Assembly (NCBI RefSeq): GCF_010389155.1
Contig: NC_057767.1
Span: 4,695,765 to 4,759,764, forward strand
Length of the DNA: 64,000 nucleotides
Source: Erigeron canadensis
Taxonomy: Eukaryota; Streptophyta; Magnoliopsida; Asterales; Asteraceae
Direction of reading: 5' to 3'
The position numbers were made by a program, and so were the translations under genes. Below, piece after piece: positions 52,329 through 64,000 of the stretch (position 1 is the first letter of the stretch; the number at the start of each line of letters is the position of its first letter). The notes beneath the pieces are model-generated. The model searched no databases and was not told where the DNA came from. It was given only the letters and a program-made list of their open reading frames with translations.

Positions 52329-54182
52329 TCAATGTGCTATACTGCTACTTGCATTTTGTCTCGATTCCAAGAAGAGTCTTACAGTAGAATAGATGAGTGA
52401 AGGCTCAGCCATTGCACCGTTTCCATAGTCTCCACAAGCAAGCCTCTTTGACACTGGGGGTATAAGAGTGATTCCAAGTTCATCAATTGTCATAAGATGC
52501 CTTTCTGTGAAAGGATTGGTCCACATATATGTGTTCATTGCTGGTGCCACGAATATTGGTTTTTCATAATCCCATGCTCGAATGATACAGGTCAGCAGGT
52601 TGTCACACAGTCCACCAGCAATCTGATTCAGCAGATTGAATGAAACTCTAATTATCATATCATACATAGAAAAGAAATCAAGATAAAAACTAGGGTTCAC
52701 ATATGCAATTGTCTATGTAATTAAATTAAGTTCCTCACGGGAACTAAAATGTTGATGTTATACAACGAGTGTTTGAAATGATGTTGGTGGTTATAAAAAA
52801 TAGGTAGAATCTGGCTCGTCAAATGTTCTAAACTAATTATTAATAAGGGTACTTATTCAGGCAGCATTGGTTACACCGAAACTTCTAAATTAGAAGTGGT
52901 TAGGTAAAGGTATAAAAAAAATTGGATACTTATTGGTGCAGGTTGAAAGGGTTGAGGTTTGGTAGACCCAGAATACTGTTATCCAAAAAATTTAGTATAT
53001 ACAATTAGTATGTTAGATAAGTACAACATTCATAATACTTCAATCATAAATTAGATGCATTGAGAATAATTGTTTTAAGATGTTTTATGCATTAAGCTAC
53101 ACAAGGGGTAAGTCTCGATTCCTTGATCCCTATAGAGAATAAAACATAAACCAAATTAACCCATTACTATCTACATGAATTTAAACTGCCAACTAGTCTA
53201 GATGGTCAGAAATCAATCATTCGGCACCTTTTCATCTAGTTTGGTCAAATGGCACCTTAGTCGTAAGGTTTTGGCACATGGGTTCAAGATTGCTATAATT
53301 GGACTTAATATGAGATTCTTGTGGAGCTTTTTTAGCATTTATAGCATTGTGAGAACAGGTGAATGGTTGGTTGAGTTGAAATGTTCTCAAAGAAAAAGTG
53401 TAATTATCTAATCTATCTGTTGTGACTTTCAACTTAGGGAGAAATTAGACTTAAAAGAAGGTAAGGTACATGCGGTGTGTTTAATGAAAATTATTATTCA
53501 TGACCTCTTTACAAATTACAACCCATTTAGTTATTATAAGTTCATGCGGGTTGTGGTCATACAGGTAAAAGAAAAGGCTTAAAAGAAACAGATCAAAAAG
53601 GTCAGAAGTCATATCTGACACACCAATGATATACAAAGCAAATACCCAATTACCCAACTGAGCTGTACCAATTACCCAACCCGCCTATTTTGCCAACTCT
53701 GACAATTTTTAATCCTTGTGGATTTGCGAAGTGACTACCATTACGGAAAAATATAAAGAGATGTAAAGAGGCCAACAATTTTAAACATAAGAACATTCAT
53801 TGCCGGAAATAAAATAAGGGTATGAGTTGCAACTATATAATACCTTGCCAAGTGTATTTGCTGACAATGGGGCAATCACCATTATATCAGCCCACCTACG
53901 AAGCTCTATGTGCAGCACACTATCTCCTATCTTGGACCAAGAAGACCATTCATGTTCATCAGTATAAAGAATCACATCTTTAGGAAGTGTTGTTCGGTCA
54001 ATAAAATGTAAAGCTGCTTGAGTGGCCACAGCTTTTACATCTGCCCAATCGGAGAAACAGCTGCAGAGGTTCCCAAACTTTATGGCAGCTACACTTCCAC
54101 TTGCGGCAAGCAGAATTCGGGGTTTTCTAGGAGCATTACTCCCTTGCATTGCCTCCCTTGCTCCAGATTCAGCATGTGCCAT
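52329..54182 (-). CDS. HAL3: Phosphopantothenoylcysteine decarboxylase (HAL3-type)
   Basis: This flavoprotein decarboxylates 4'-phosphopantothenoylcysteine to 4'-phosphopantetheine in CoA biosynthesis; plant HAL3 is also linked to salt tolerance and growth. Two exons, 53844-54182 and 52329-52622, give 210 residues, the normal length. The FMN-binding start ILLAASGSVAAIKFGNL is followed by the catalytic His91 in VLHIELRRWADIMVIAPLSANTLGK. The substrate-binding Asn143 lies in PAMNTYMW, and Cys176 in the mobile flap LACGDYGNGAMAEPS. All key positions known from Arabidopsis HAL3a (His90, Asn142, Cys175) are present. The intron (52623-53843) interrupts after GK. Confidence 0.96.
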
Positions 54183-54185
54183 AAT

Positions 54186-55614
54186 CTGTGCAATAAACTC
54201 CTATAAAATTATTCACTAGATGTAACAATTTCGACCCATTTAAGAATGAGTCAATTCAGGGTATATTTTACCTCCAATGAGTCAAACAGGTAAAAATAAC
54301 TTTATATGCTAATATGTAAAGAAGTGAAAATCAATAGAAGTGAAATTAGACATTATGACGTAAGATGGTGTACTATAACAGTGAAGAATAAGTGTGAACT
54401 AACAGTTTAAAAGGTAATACTACTCAAAGAAGTTTGGTTGTCACTTGGCTATTTTACATGTGTTTAAGCAGGTAAGTTCACTTCTTGTTACCTAGAAGTC
54501 TCAAACTCCCAATGCATAAAATTGCACCGTAAGATAAAACCTAATGTCATAAAAGTAGATCATTTAACGTATTTTGGAGCCAGGTAAGTCCTCCTCCACT
54601 GGCCTATCTGTTCTAATATAACTGAGATTACACTTAACTTCCTACATATCTTTCTGCAAGGACACTATAAACGCCTCTTCTTTACCAGCCTCTAATTTCA
54701 TGCAATTCAAGTCTTCAACTGTCGGTCATGAAAAAAACGTTTAACCAAACAAGTGTACCCTAACAGTGATGTCATCTATAAAAAAGAAAAAAAGGAAAGA
54801 AAAGAAACGGCATGTGTTGACTCGGCTTTTATTAATCAACAATAGCCGATACACCAACTCCATAGCTTACTTCAACCTTAGGCAATCAAAACTCTCAATA
54901 TGTTGAACACTAATCTCATATTCTAGTCTAGTAATAGAACACATGTACCTACATGTTTTTGCACCGTGTGAATCCATTGCTTTCATAGAATTGCTTTCTT
55001 GTAAAGATATTAAACTCCCAATATATATAACAGTAAGGAGATCTTATATTGCATACTTATACCATTTGTCTGACACCTAATCCTCTTACATCAAAACTTG
55101 AAAAAAAATTCAGCGTATATAATCACGCCTTCAAACACCAAGTCACGCGCTCAAGTCGATCTGATCTATCACATTTCAACGAAACTAAAAACTATTTCAA
55201 TCCATCTATTCCGATTAAACTTTGAATTCTTATTAAAATGACTAAAATCTAGAGTATGAGTCAATAGGTAAAACCTCAAACTAGCTATATTTTTAACTAT
55301 CTAACTATGCTATCAACAAAAAATTTATAAAACCTAGAAGTTTCTTATAAAAAAGAAAGAGAAAACGTGTTCAAATGTGAGTTTTCCAAAATAATTTTCA
55401 TTAAAAACGGAAAACTCATTTTTTTAGTTTTATAAATAGTTTTCACCTCAGGAATGGACATAACAATAAAATTAACTGAACATAAAATTTACGAAATGAA
55501 TTACAACTAAATAATATGCTGAAAATGAAAAAAGTATATAATACATTAACTAAAAGATAAAGTAAATTTATAATGTTTGATGTATAAAAATAATAAAAGA
55601 ATTAAGAGGGATAC
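54186..55614 (-). other. Probable 5'UTR intron of HAL3
   Basis: On the minus strand TTATTGCACAG|ATTATGGCACA gives an acceptor three bases before the ATG, with its AG at 54187-54186. A GC-richer leader at about 55615-55680 (CGCCGGAGATTCAACGCC) ends CACG|GTATCCC. This implies a 1.4-kb leader intron. The intron itself is AT-rich, with no other feature seen. Confidence 0.55.
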
Positions 55615-56322
55615 CGTGAAAAAAGGAGTTCAGGCGTTGAATCTCCGGCGGTCTAGTGGGTCAAAATGGTGACTTGTGGTATAGAGGGAATTTAATGAAA
55701 TTGATATTTCGAGTTTTTTTATTGTGTTTTGTTGAATGGCATAAATCACCCCTAATGGCATAAATCACCCCTACTATTCTCAAGAAATTAAATGGTTTTG
55801 AATTTTGATAAGCGTTTAATTTGGATATATACCATCAAATTAAGATTTTTTGTAACCGATGATACATGTGGATAAATTAAAGACTGAAATCATTAACAAA
55901 ACGTCAATTTTCTTATGACTCAATAATAATCAAGTCCATATTACATCAACTAAAGAACCCTGTAAATAGCTACTAAAACCATAAAATGTGGAAACAAAAA
56001 TAAATCAAAGATAATTACTAAAATGACTCGATAACTAAAAGAAGTAAATATTATTCAAATCTTTAGATATATATGCTCTTTGAAGGATATCATGTTATCT
56101 AAATGTTGCACAACAATAATAACAATACTCAATACCGACATAAGTAAAATATGAAATAGGTAAGATGTAGACAACATTATCTTACCCAAAATATAAAGAC
56201 TATTTCTAGAAGAACGTTCATACATGTTTAAAAAGTACATTTTACAAATGAATATGAAACTTCATCAATAAAACATATTTTGTTGTGTAATTTTTATTTT
56301 TTTTCTTTTTTGAACGTATTGT

Positions 56323-57790
56323 GTGTACTCTATTAATTCGTTTTAATGAGATATTACTTGCTACTTCATTCTGTATTTAATTATACTTAATTGTTGGATA
56401 TACGAGTATTGTTGAAATTCATTTGTTAGGTGTCTATTTTGTAGTTATATATATAATCTATTCTTTGTATCAACTATTGGACAAAATTGCCATAGATTGA
56501 AGAGAGTAATATTTGTCATCGTAAGATCATTTGTTAGGATTTCAAGTTCATGTTAGAGATTTAAAAATGTATCAAAAGTGGATCAAAACCCTAGATTGAA
56601 CCTCAAAATCAAGATTTGAAAATGCAAATCAAACAGAAGTGATACTTTCTAAGTTATTAAGTTTCTATACAGTATATGTTATACATCTTTTATAACGAAT
56701 TTAATACAAGTAGTAAATTTGTTTATAAAATATTTTACGGGTAGTTATATTCTTTGAATTCTTTATTATTTTCAAAGTTTAATATTTTATGAGATAAGAA
56801 AGTAAGGTGACATATTATCATCTTTGAATAGTCCAGGGCCTTTTTTTTGAAAATTACCAGCTCACCAAGTCGGAGTTTTTTAAAACAAAGAGCGGGACGC
56901 CTGCTAGAATAGATCTACGCCAAAGTAAAAATCGCAATAGTGCTTTTTAATGTGTAAAAGTGTAAAACACATGCTTAAAAGCAAGATTGTAAGTTCGATA
57001 ATTTTTTAAAAATTTATTTTCGTTTTATTTTTTTTTAACAGACTTGACATTTAAGGAATCTTGAACCATATAATGGACCAGTCCAACACAACAATCTCGT
57101 TCATTAGAGGTTCAGGAGCGGTTACTAGTATTTTTGCACTCTAGTGAGTCGAATCCAAGATCTGTAAGAAAAACCAAAAATGCATCTACCAGTTTTTAAA
57201 GAACTTTATTTCGATGATTTTATGTTCCCTATAACTTTACGTTAATGGCCTCATAATGATTTATTGTTGGCATGTTATTGAATGGATGGCAAGTTAACAC
57301 CATTAAGTGTGATTCATTGTTAGTTCATCATCGGATGACTCGTAATTGGAACCACCATTAAGTTGGCCTTTTTTTTTATTTTTTCTTTCAACTCACAAAG
57401 ATTTAATAAAAAAAAAAATAGGTCTAAAACTAGTAGTTAATTAGTGATGCGTTAGAGATGTTTCAAAGGATTAGTGGTTGGTTTTGAAAGGGTATTGTGA
57501 TATGATACTAACAAAGGCTAGTTTTTTTTGTTTTTTTTTTATAGTTGCAGATCGAATATCACAATGAAAGGTCTAGACTTTGTTGTCTTAATCGGGTCCA
57601 TTCTACAGAGCCGTCTCTCCCAATACCTTATAAGAAGAAAAACCCTTTATTAATTTGTCTGAAAACACGACGATTAATAAAAATTAAACTCTTGTTTCCC
57701 CTAGTCTCAAACCTGAATAACAAGCCTTCATGAAAAGGCTTCATGTGCCACTGGGCTATTAAGCCAATGACTAATTGATGAACATTGATT
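56323..57790. repeat. Tandem duplication unit A (about 1.5 kb)
   Basis: From GTGTACTC onward it matches 57833-60072 in order, including TTTTAATGAGATATTACTTG, CCAGCTCACCAAGTCGGAG and AGAGCGGGACGC. It holds no gene and contains the empty target site GATCAAAA at 56581-56588. Confidence 0.88.
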
Positions 57791-57832
57791 AGTTATTGAT
57801 GAAATGATGAATCATGAATATGACATTATCGT

Positions 57833-60072
57833 GTACTCTCTTAATTCGTTTTAATGAGATATTACTTGCTACTTCATTCTGTCTTTAATTATACTTAATT
57901 GTTAGATATATGAGTATTGTTGAAATTCATTTGTTAGGTGTCTATTTTGTAGTTATATTTATCATTTATTCTTGTATCAACTATTGGACGAAATTGCCAT
58001 AGATTGAAGAGAGTAATATTTGTCATCATAAGATCATTTGTTAGGATTTCAAGTTCATGTTAGAGATTTAAATATGTATCAAAAGTGGATCAAAATAGAG
58101 GTGCAAATACCAGTTAATCGGTTCCGGTTATTTTTTTTAGTAACCGAAACCGGTTATTTTTTTTTAAAAAAAAAACCGATTTCGGTTAACTGGTACCGGT
58201 TAATAACCGGTTTGGGTTCTAAAAAACTATAACCGATGTAATCGGTTTCGGTTAATAATAACCGGTTAACCGATCCCGGTTAACCTATATCTGGTTTTTT
58301 TTAACCGGTCTCACAACAACACTTGCATACTTGAGCTGCTTAATTAATTCTTACTAATGTGAACACATTAAATGACTTGTGATAATAGTCTCTTTATATT
58401 TGATCGACTCCATCAACTCTAGCTGCTTAGAGTTGCTTGGAGCAGAAACAGAACACAGCAAACAAGCATTACAAACACAACCGAAACAGGAGCAACAAGC
58501 AAGCAAAAGCAACAACTCAACCGAAACAGGAGCAACAACAGCATTAGCTGGATCACAAACACAACAGAAAGTACAAACCGGCTTGATTTTCAAACAGAAA
58601 CAGAACACAACAAGACAGAAACAGAACACAGCAAAAGCAGAAACTAAATAATATTATATATTATTAATAATATATAGGTTAACCGGTTATAGGTTATTTT
58701 TACTTTAAAAAAACCGGTTATCGGTTAACCGGTTAATAATCGATTATTGTTTTGAAATCCATGATCGGTTACTAACCTACGGTTAGTAATAACCTATAAC
58801 CGGTACAGTAATAACCGGTTAGTAACCGGTTAGGTTAACCGGTTTTTTTAATAACCGGTTAGGTTAACCGGTTTTTTTGTGCACCTCTAGATCAAAACTC
58901 TAGATTGAACCTCAAAATCAAGATTTGAAAATGCAAATCAAACAGATATGATACTTTGTAAGTTCTCGTATAAGTTTCTATACAATATATGTTATACAAC
59001 TTTTATGACGAATTTAATACAAGTATTAAATTTGTTATAAAATTTTACATTTTACGGATAGTTATATTCTTTAAATTCTTTATTTCTAAAGCTTAATACT
59101 TCATGAGCATAAAAAAGTAGACGTCATATTATCATCTTTAAAAAGTCCAGGGCCTTTTTTTAAAATTACCAGCTCACCAAGTCGGAGTTTTTTTTTTTTG
59201 AAACAAAGAGCGGGACGCATGCTAAAATAGATCTACGGCAAGTAAAAATCACAGTAGTGTTTTTTAATGTGTAAAACACATGCTTAAAAGCAAGATTGTA
59301 AGTTCGAAAATCTTTTTTAAACTTATTTTTGTTTTACTTTTTTTTAACAGACTTGACATTTAGGGAATATCAAACCAAATAATGGATCAGTCCAACACAA
59401 CAATCCAGCTCTCTAGAGGTTCAGGAGATATTATTACGAGTAGTATTTAGGAAAAACCCACAGACTTGCACTCTTATGAGTTTAATCCAAGATATGTGAA
59501 AAAAATTAGAGATATATCTACAATGGTTTCATGTTCTCTATAACTTGTACATTAGAGGCCTCACACCGCCTCATAATGATTTATTAATGAATGACAAGTT
59601 AACACCATTAAGTATGACTCGTTGTTAGCTCATCGTCGGATGACTCGTAATTGGAATTTGGAACCACCAACGAGAAGGTGGCTTTTTTCTTTTTATTTTT
59701 TCTTTCAACTCACAAAGATCTAATAAAAAAAAAATTAGTTCTAAAACTAGTAGTCAATTAGTAATGCATTAGAGATGTTTCAATGGATTACTGGTTGGTT
59801 TTGAAAGGGTATTATGATATGATACTAACAAAGACTATGTTTTTTATTTATAGTTGTGCAACGAACATCACAATGAAGGGTCTAGACTATATTATCTTAA
59901 CCGGATCCATGCTAGAGAGTCATCTCTTCCAAAATCTTATAGGAAAAAAAACTCTTTATTAATCCGTTTGAATACACAACGATTAATAAAAGTAAAACTC
60001 TAGTCTCCTCTGGTCTCAAATCTGGATAACAAGCCTTCATTCAATGGGTCAATGACTAATTGATGAACATTA
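57833..60072. repeat. Tandem duplication unit B with hAT insertion
   Basis: Directly adjoins unit A and equals it apart from point changes, small indels and the 802 bp added by the hAT element plus its duplicated target. Confidence 0.88.
58096..58889. mobile_element. Non-autonomous hAT-type transposon, 794 bp
   Basis: The termini are TAGAGGTGCA and its perfect complement TGCACCTCTA. The 8-bp duplication GATCAAAA stands at 58088-58095 and 58890-58897, and unit A has the single uninterrupted site. Both subterminal zones (58110-58310 and 58675-58880) are crowded with AACCGGTT-type motifs, likely transposase-binding sites. The core carries an imperfect repeat of ACAGAAACAGAACACA-like units that opens a Gln/Thr/Lys-rich frame (58379-58651). 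No transposase is encoded. Confidence 0.92.
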
Positions 60073-61156
60073 ATAAGACATTATGAATGATTTTAAATTT
60101 AAGATTAGAAATTTTGTACTTTACGCATAAAGAAAAAAGACAAAAAGAAAAAGAATCTAAAAGGAAACAAAAAAAAGTACGAAAAATGAATGAAAATTTA
60201 CGGAAAGAAAGAAACAAACAGCCAAGCTATTCAATGAAAAGTACCACTAGGCACTAGCTCTTGATAGTGTTGACAAGACAATATTAAAAGCATAAAGAAA
60301 AACAGTGTATTACAAATTTAACAATTAACATCTAACGTCAAAGAAAGGAACCCAGTTACCCAGGTCAGGGGATAATACAAGAGAGAGAAATGTTACTGAA
60401 AAGTTAGTGCTTGAACCAAGACAATAGCTCAAAACAACAACATGACCCAATCCTTGCACGGGGTATGGGAGAGGTAAGCTGTAAACAGTCTTACCTGTAC
60501 ACCAAGGTAGAGACTGCTTCCATAGGGGCCTCCGGCCACAAAGGATTGCAAGACGGAAAATGAGAAATGTTTAGAAAATCATACCTGTCTGCCGAGAATC
60601 TGAAAAGAAGAAATACCTGTCTGCTGGATCCGGCTACTATGCGGGTCGAACGAGTATCAACCATGCGCCCTACCGATATCTTAGAAACATGTTTGACAAT
60701 ACAAATACAAATACGAAGGCTTTTAAAATGACCAACCTTTGATTCTTTTCAAGGGCCAAACCGCGCATTGCCCATCTGTACAGTATCAACTACCAGTATA
60801 TAAACTGAAAAGGAGATATAAAACTCTTCCTAGCATTAAAAATAAATTAAAAAAAAAAAAGAGAGAGAATTATGTTGAAGTGTGGAAAAGAGGAAACAAT
60901 AATCCCTCTTTGCAATGGGCTAAATTTGGAGTGGAATAACATGAGTCCAAATGAAGGTTCCCCCTTTTAACAGTGACTGAATAACACTGCACCTCTTTCT
61001 AATCAGCATAAATTACAAAGGGGTATTCCTTCCTAAAAAAATTAAAAGAAAGAAAAAAAAAATGAAAAACTAAAAACCTACATCATTTTGTTAATCATTA
61101 GAAATGACAGTTACAGTTTACTCTCTCAACATGTTACATTCCCTGAAACCTTATTC
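60073..61156. other. Region downstream of REF6
   Basis: Contains the SINE-type fragment at 60420-60545 and otherwise AT-rich sequence that may include the REF6 3'UTR and polyadenylation site near 61020-61156. No gene is seen. Confidence 0.45.
60420..60545 (-). mobile_element. SINE-type retroposon 3' part, minus orientation
   Basis: The complement shares GGAAGCAGTCTCTACCTTGG, GGTAAGACTG and CCTCCCATACCCCGTG-like blocks with 42304-42480. It runs into a GTTGTTGTT tail (AACAACAAC at about 60434 on the plus strand). Confidence 0.55.
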
Positions 61157-64000
61157 TCAAGTCTCGCCGACTAGCTTTTTAACTGAATGCCCGGTTTTCC
61201 TTTTATGCCGGCTAAAATCAGACACAAACCTGAATGTTTGACCACACCCATCCTCGATGCAAGCATACGGTCGAGCCCCGGTGTGAACCCTAATGTGCTC
61301 TGTTCTAGCCCAAGCCCATTTAAATGTCATTTTACATCCTTTCCATGGACATTGCAAGGGACGGTCGTCCATGTGTACACGCCTATGCTGCACTAGATAC
61401 TTATGTGAAAAGAATTTCTTCTCACATCCCTCAATCGGACAAATATTCTTTTGGTGAACCATGAGTTCTTGTTTACTGTCAAAACTCATATTGCAACCCT
61501 CCATATCACAAACAAAGTCTCCTTCCTCATCATCACTTACTTCCACAGTACGAGAAGCTTTCTTCACTTTCTTGGTTTCATTCTGCTTTTTCATTTTCGT
61601 TTTCCTTTTCGGTTTTGTATCGATCGCAACTCCAAAGTCTTTAGATGGTGCTTTTATGACTCTTTTTCTTAAACGTGTGCTCGGCCCGCCACCGCTCTCT
61701 CCATCAGAATCGGTGTCAAATTGTCTTGGTATCTGATCAAGAGTAATTCTAGACAAAGGGGTTGTTTCCTTTTCTCTTCTAACTTGCTTATTTTTAAAGT
61801 TGGTCCTAGGCTGTTGTCTTAACCCATCGCTCAATGACGGCAAATCATCCTCTGATGGTGGAGGTGAAGGTGACGGGGATGGCTCTACTTTCGGAAACTT
61901 AGTCTTTACACTCATTTGCCTACTTTCTACCCTAATGTTCTTCCTTTTCCTGGAACTCTTGCTAACAACCACTTGGGTTGTTTCAATTTCATAATGCCTT
62001 TCCTGTTTTACATTAACCAGTGACATAACGGCACCACCAGTCTCATCTTGTACTTCGAGATCCCTTTCCACCAACAAAGGATGAGTTTGATTCGCCATCC
62101 ATACTTTCCCGCACCATTTACCCGCTACAACAATCTTTTTCTGCCTGCCCCAAGGTTTAGGTTTTATCGACCCACTAGAAGAAATATGTCCAAATGCATT
62201 ATATATCATTTGATTATATGGCATTTGTTTGCTGTAAAGAGGGGATCGGCTAAGGCTAGCACTGTAAAAGAGATTGACTCCTAATTTTACAGCCCAATCC
62301 CGGTTGCCATGGTTGACTTCTTCAGTATCAAGAGCTGATTGTATCCATATTTTGTCTTCTTCGTTACCTTCCCTGAATTCAAGATCAGTCCAGCTATGAT
62401 CTGTTCCTAATTCTTTTGCCACTAATTTTGCTTCAAAATTTAAGAATGAATAATCTGCAAATGTTGGAAAAATATAACATGAAATCATGATTGCTATATG
62501 TATGAAAGCTAAAGGAATTTTTGAATACATGTAACAATGGGTATTGACCAAGTCAAAGATGTCCCAAAAGCAGAATTGTACAAAAAGAAGTGGCAATTTT
62601 AACATTAATTACTTATAAATGATAATTTGGGTTATGTTTAATTTTAACAAGTCAAAATTGCTTAAACACGTCACTTAGTAGACGGGCGCCAAAAGTCAAC
62701 ACAAAGCCTCCAAAATCATTTTTACAATATGGTTTTTTTAACGACTTTACGATATAATCAGGTGGATGTTATTCTTAAAAAGAACCTCTGTAATCTTACT
62801 TGATAAGCTCACGGCATCATATTTGGTTTGCTCAAAGCAAAACACTAGGGGGAATAGAACCTACAACAAACAAAATATAGATAGGACTCCAATCAAATGT
62901 CTTATGACCTCTAATTAACTACAACAATGCTACTTTTCACTTGCACTTCTCTTAAACCATAAGCTTATCTATCTACTTGTATAATCTCCAAGTAATTAGC
63001 CTTTAATAAAGCATTCCATTTGATGCATCCTTTGACAACTAACTAGAGGCCGCAAAATTAAACACATTTACTTATGATTTTATAAATGTTTAGTTTAGGT
63101 TTTATCTCCAATAGTAAAAACAAGTAAAGATTGGGCAATTTCATCCATCTTCGCGGTGATTGCAAATTACATATATGCCCGCAATATGCTTTTGGAACGT
63201 CATACTTGTACATTAAATATGTCATTCCAAGGTTTGGAAGGTTATCGATAAAATTTTGCATTAAAACTAGCCTTTAAAAGGAAACGGGTCAGAGTTTGAA
63301 GGTACTTGGGAATGACATAAAGCATGTGCCCATTATATATTTGATTAACCCTCCTATAAACCCAAGTTTTTAAAGAAACAAAAAATTGTTATTTATTTAA
63401 TTTTGTCATTATGATTGACACACCATTATATAACCTATTAGAAAACTTGAATAGGGTATTTCACTTCAACACAACTCCAACCTATTCTGACCGATACATA
63501 AAAAATACGGGATTGCCTGTTTTGACCTGTAAACGCGTTACCCAACCTGCAACCCCCTACCCAGATTGTCACCTCTACAACCGACATATAAAGAAAACGA
63601 ACAAAAGAAGGAAAAAAATGTACCTTGATGACAAAGGAGTAGCATATTAACACCGCCAACGGGTCGGAGGAGTTTTTCTACTTCTACAGCATGCTCAAGA
63701 CAGAATATGTGCATTCTAGAAGAATCTTCATCACATGGCATGTTCATAGACAAGCTCTCAACTTGGAATATACCCTTCCCAGACTTGTGTGTATCTAATA
63801 AGCGATTTTGTTCATCACATGACAACTCTATCTCATATTCAGATCCACCCCTAGAACAATTCAAGTCCTTAAAACTTCCATTATGTTGAAGTTCATCAGA
63901 GCTATTAAAAATTTGGCAATCTTCAACTTTTATATCAGCTCTTGCATGATCATGATCATCATCGGAATCTGAAGAATCACCATAAGCTAAAGCCAAGAGG
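61157..64000 (-). CDS. REF6: REF6-type JmjC histone H3K27 demethylase, C-terminal part
   Basis: REF6 removes H3K27 methylation and finds its targets through C-terminal zinc fingers. Two exons are visible: 63624 to beyond the right edge, and the last exon 61157-62454 (432 residues plus stop), joined at CHQ|D. The first carries ALAYGDSSDSDDD and MHIFCLEHAVEVEKLLRPVGGVNMLLLCH. The second carries DWAVKLGVNLFYSASLSRSPLYSKQMPYN and the block GRQKKIVVAGKWCGKVWMANQTHPLL, then a basic/Ser-Pro-rich linker (KRKTKMKKQNETKK). Four tandem fingers fill the last 121 residues (61160-61522): CDMEGC..H..C (C2HC form), CPIEGC..H..H, CPWKGC..H..H and CIEDGC..H..H. The JmjN and JmjC domains lie outside the window. 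ELF6 is the nearest alternative, but the pre-finger blocks favour REF6. Confidence 0.93.

Overview
The window is nuclear DNA from a flowering plant, most likely a eudicot. Genes have many introns with GT..AG borders and AT-rich intergenic DNA, and the recognisable proteins are plant orthologues: ELP3, AZG2, HAL3/PPCDC and REF6. The dense SINE, Helitron, MITE and long solo-LTR content would fit a medium or large asterid genome, but the sequence alone does not identify the family or species.

Layout. (1) 838-5814, minus: eight exons of ELP3, the catalytic Elongator subunit; its last exon lies beyond the left edge. (2) 7421-12168, plus: an eight-exon gene for a 264-residue secretory or membrane protein with one C2H2 finger, with a MITE in its last intron. 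(3) 13304-13543: a possible small two-helix membrane protein. (4) 14-21 kb: gene-poor, with two SINEs that have exact target-site duplications, four short Helitron-like copies and a 73-bp tandem repeat. (5) 21166-22818, plus: single-exon purine permease AZG2; 23639-24595, plus: an F-box gene. Both are followed by copies of the same 3' flank. (6) 25.6-28.2 kb: LTR-retroelement remnant and hairpin MITEs. (7) 28.5-51.3 kb: a cluster of F-box/FBD/LRR-type genes. Two copies are intact (29057-30943 and 45550-47024), three are pseudogenes (37405, 43030, 50767), and an unrelated antisense F-box fragment lies at 40204-40410. The cluster is interleaved with a 2-kb tandem duplication and a perfect 2453-bp solo LTR. 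(8) 52329-54182, minus: two-exon HAL3-type phosphopantothenoylcysteine decarboxylase with a 5'UTR intron. (9) 56.3-60.1 kb: a 1.5-kb tandem duplication, one copy of which carries a 794-bp hAT-type element with an exact 8-bp TSD; the sister copy preserves the empty site. (10) 61157-64000, minus: the 3' end of a REF6-type JmjC histone demethylase with its four-finger DNA-binding region.

The single-copy genes are housekeeping or chromatin functions (tRNA modification, CoA synthesis, H3K27 demethylation, purine/cytokinin transport) and show no operon-like relation. The dynamic part is the F-box/FBD cluster. Its intact and dead copies share gene structure, 5'UTR intron and 3' flank, and differ in acidic tracts, deletions and nonsense mutations, as expected of birth-and-death evolution. 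I found no clear evidence of a wholly new biological system. The most informative structures are the datable insertions with empty sites and the F-box cluster.
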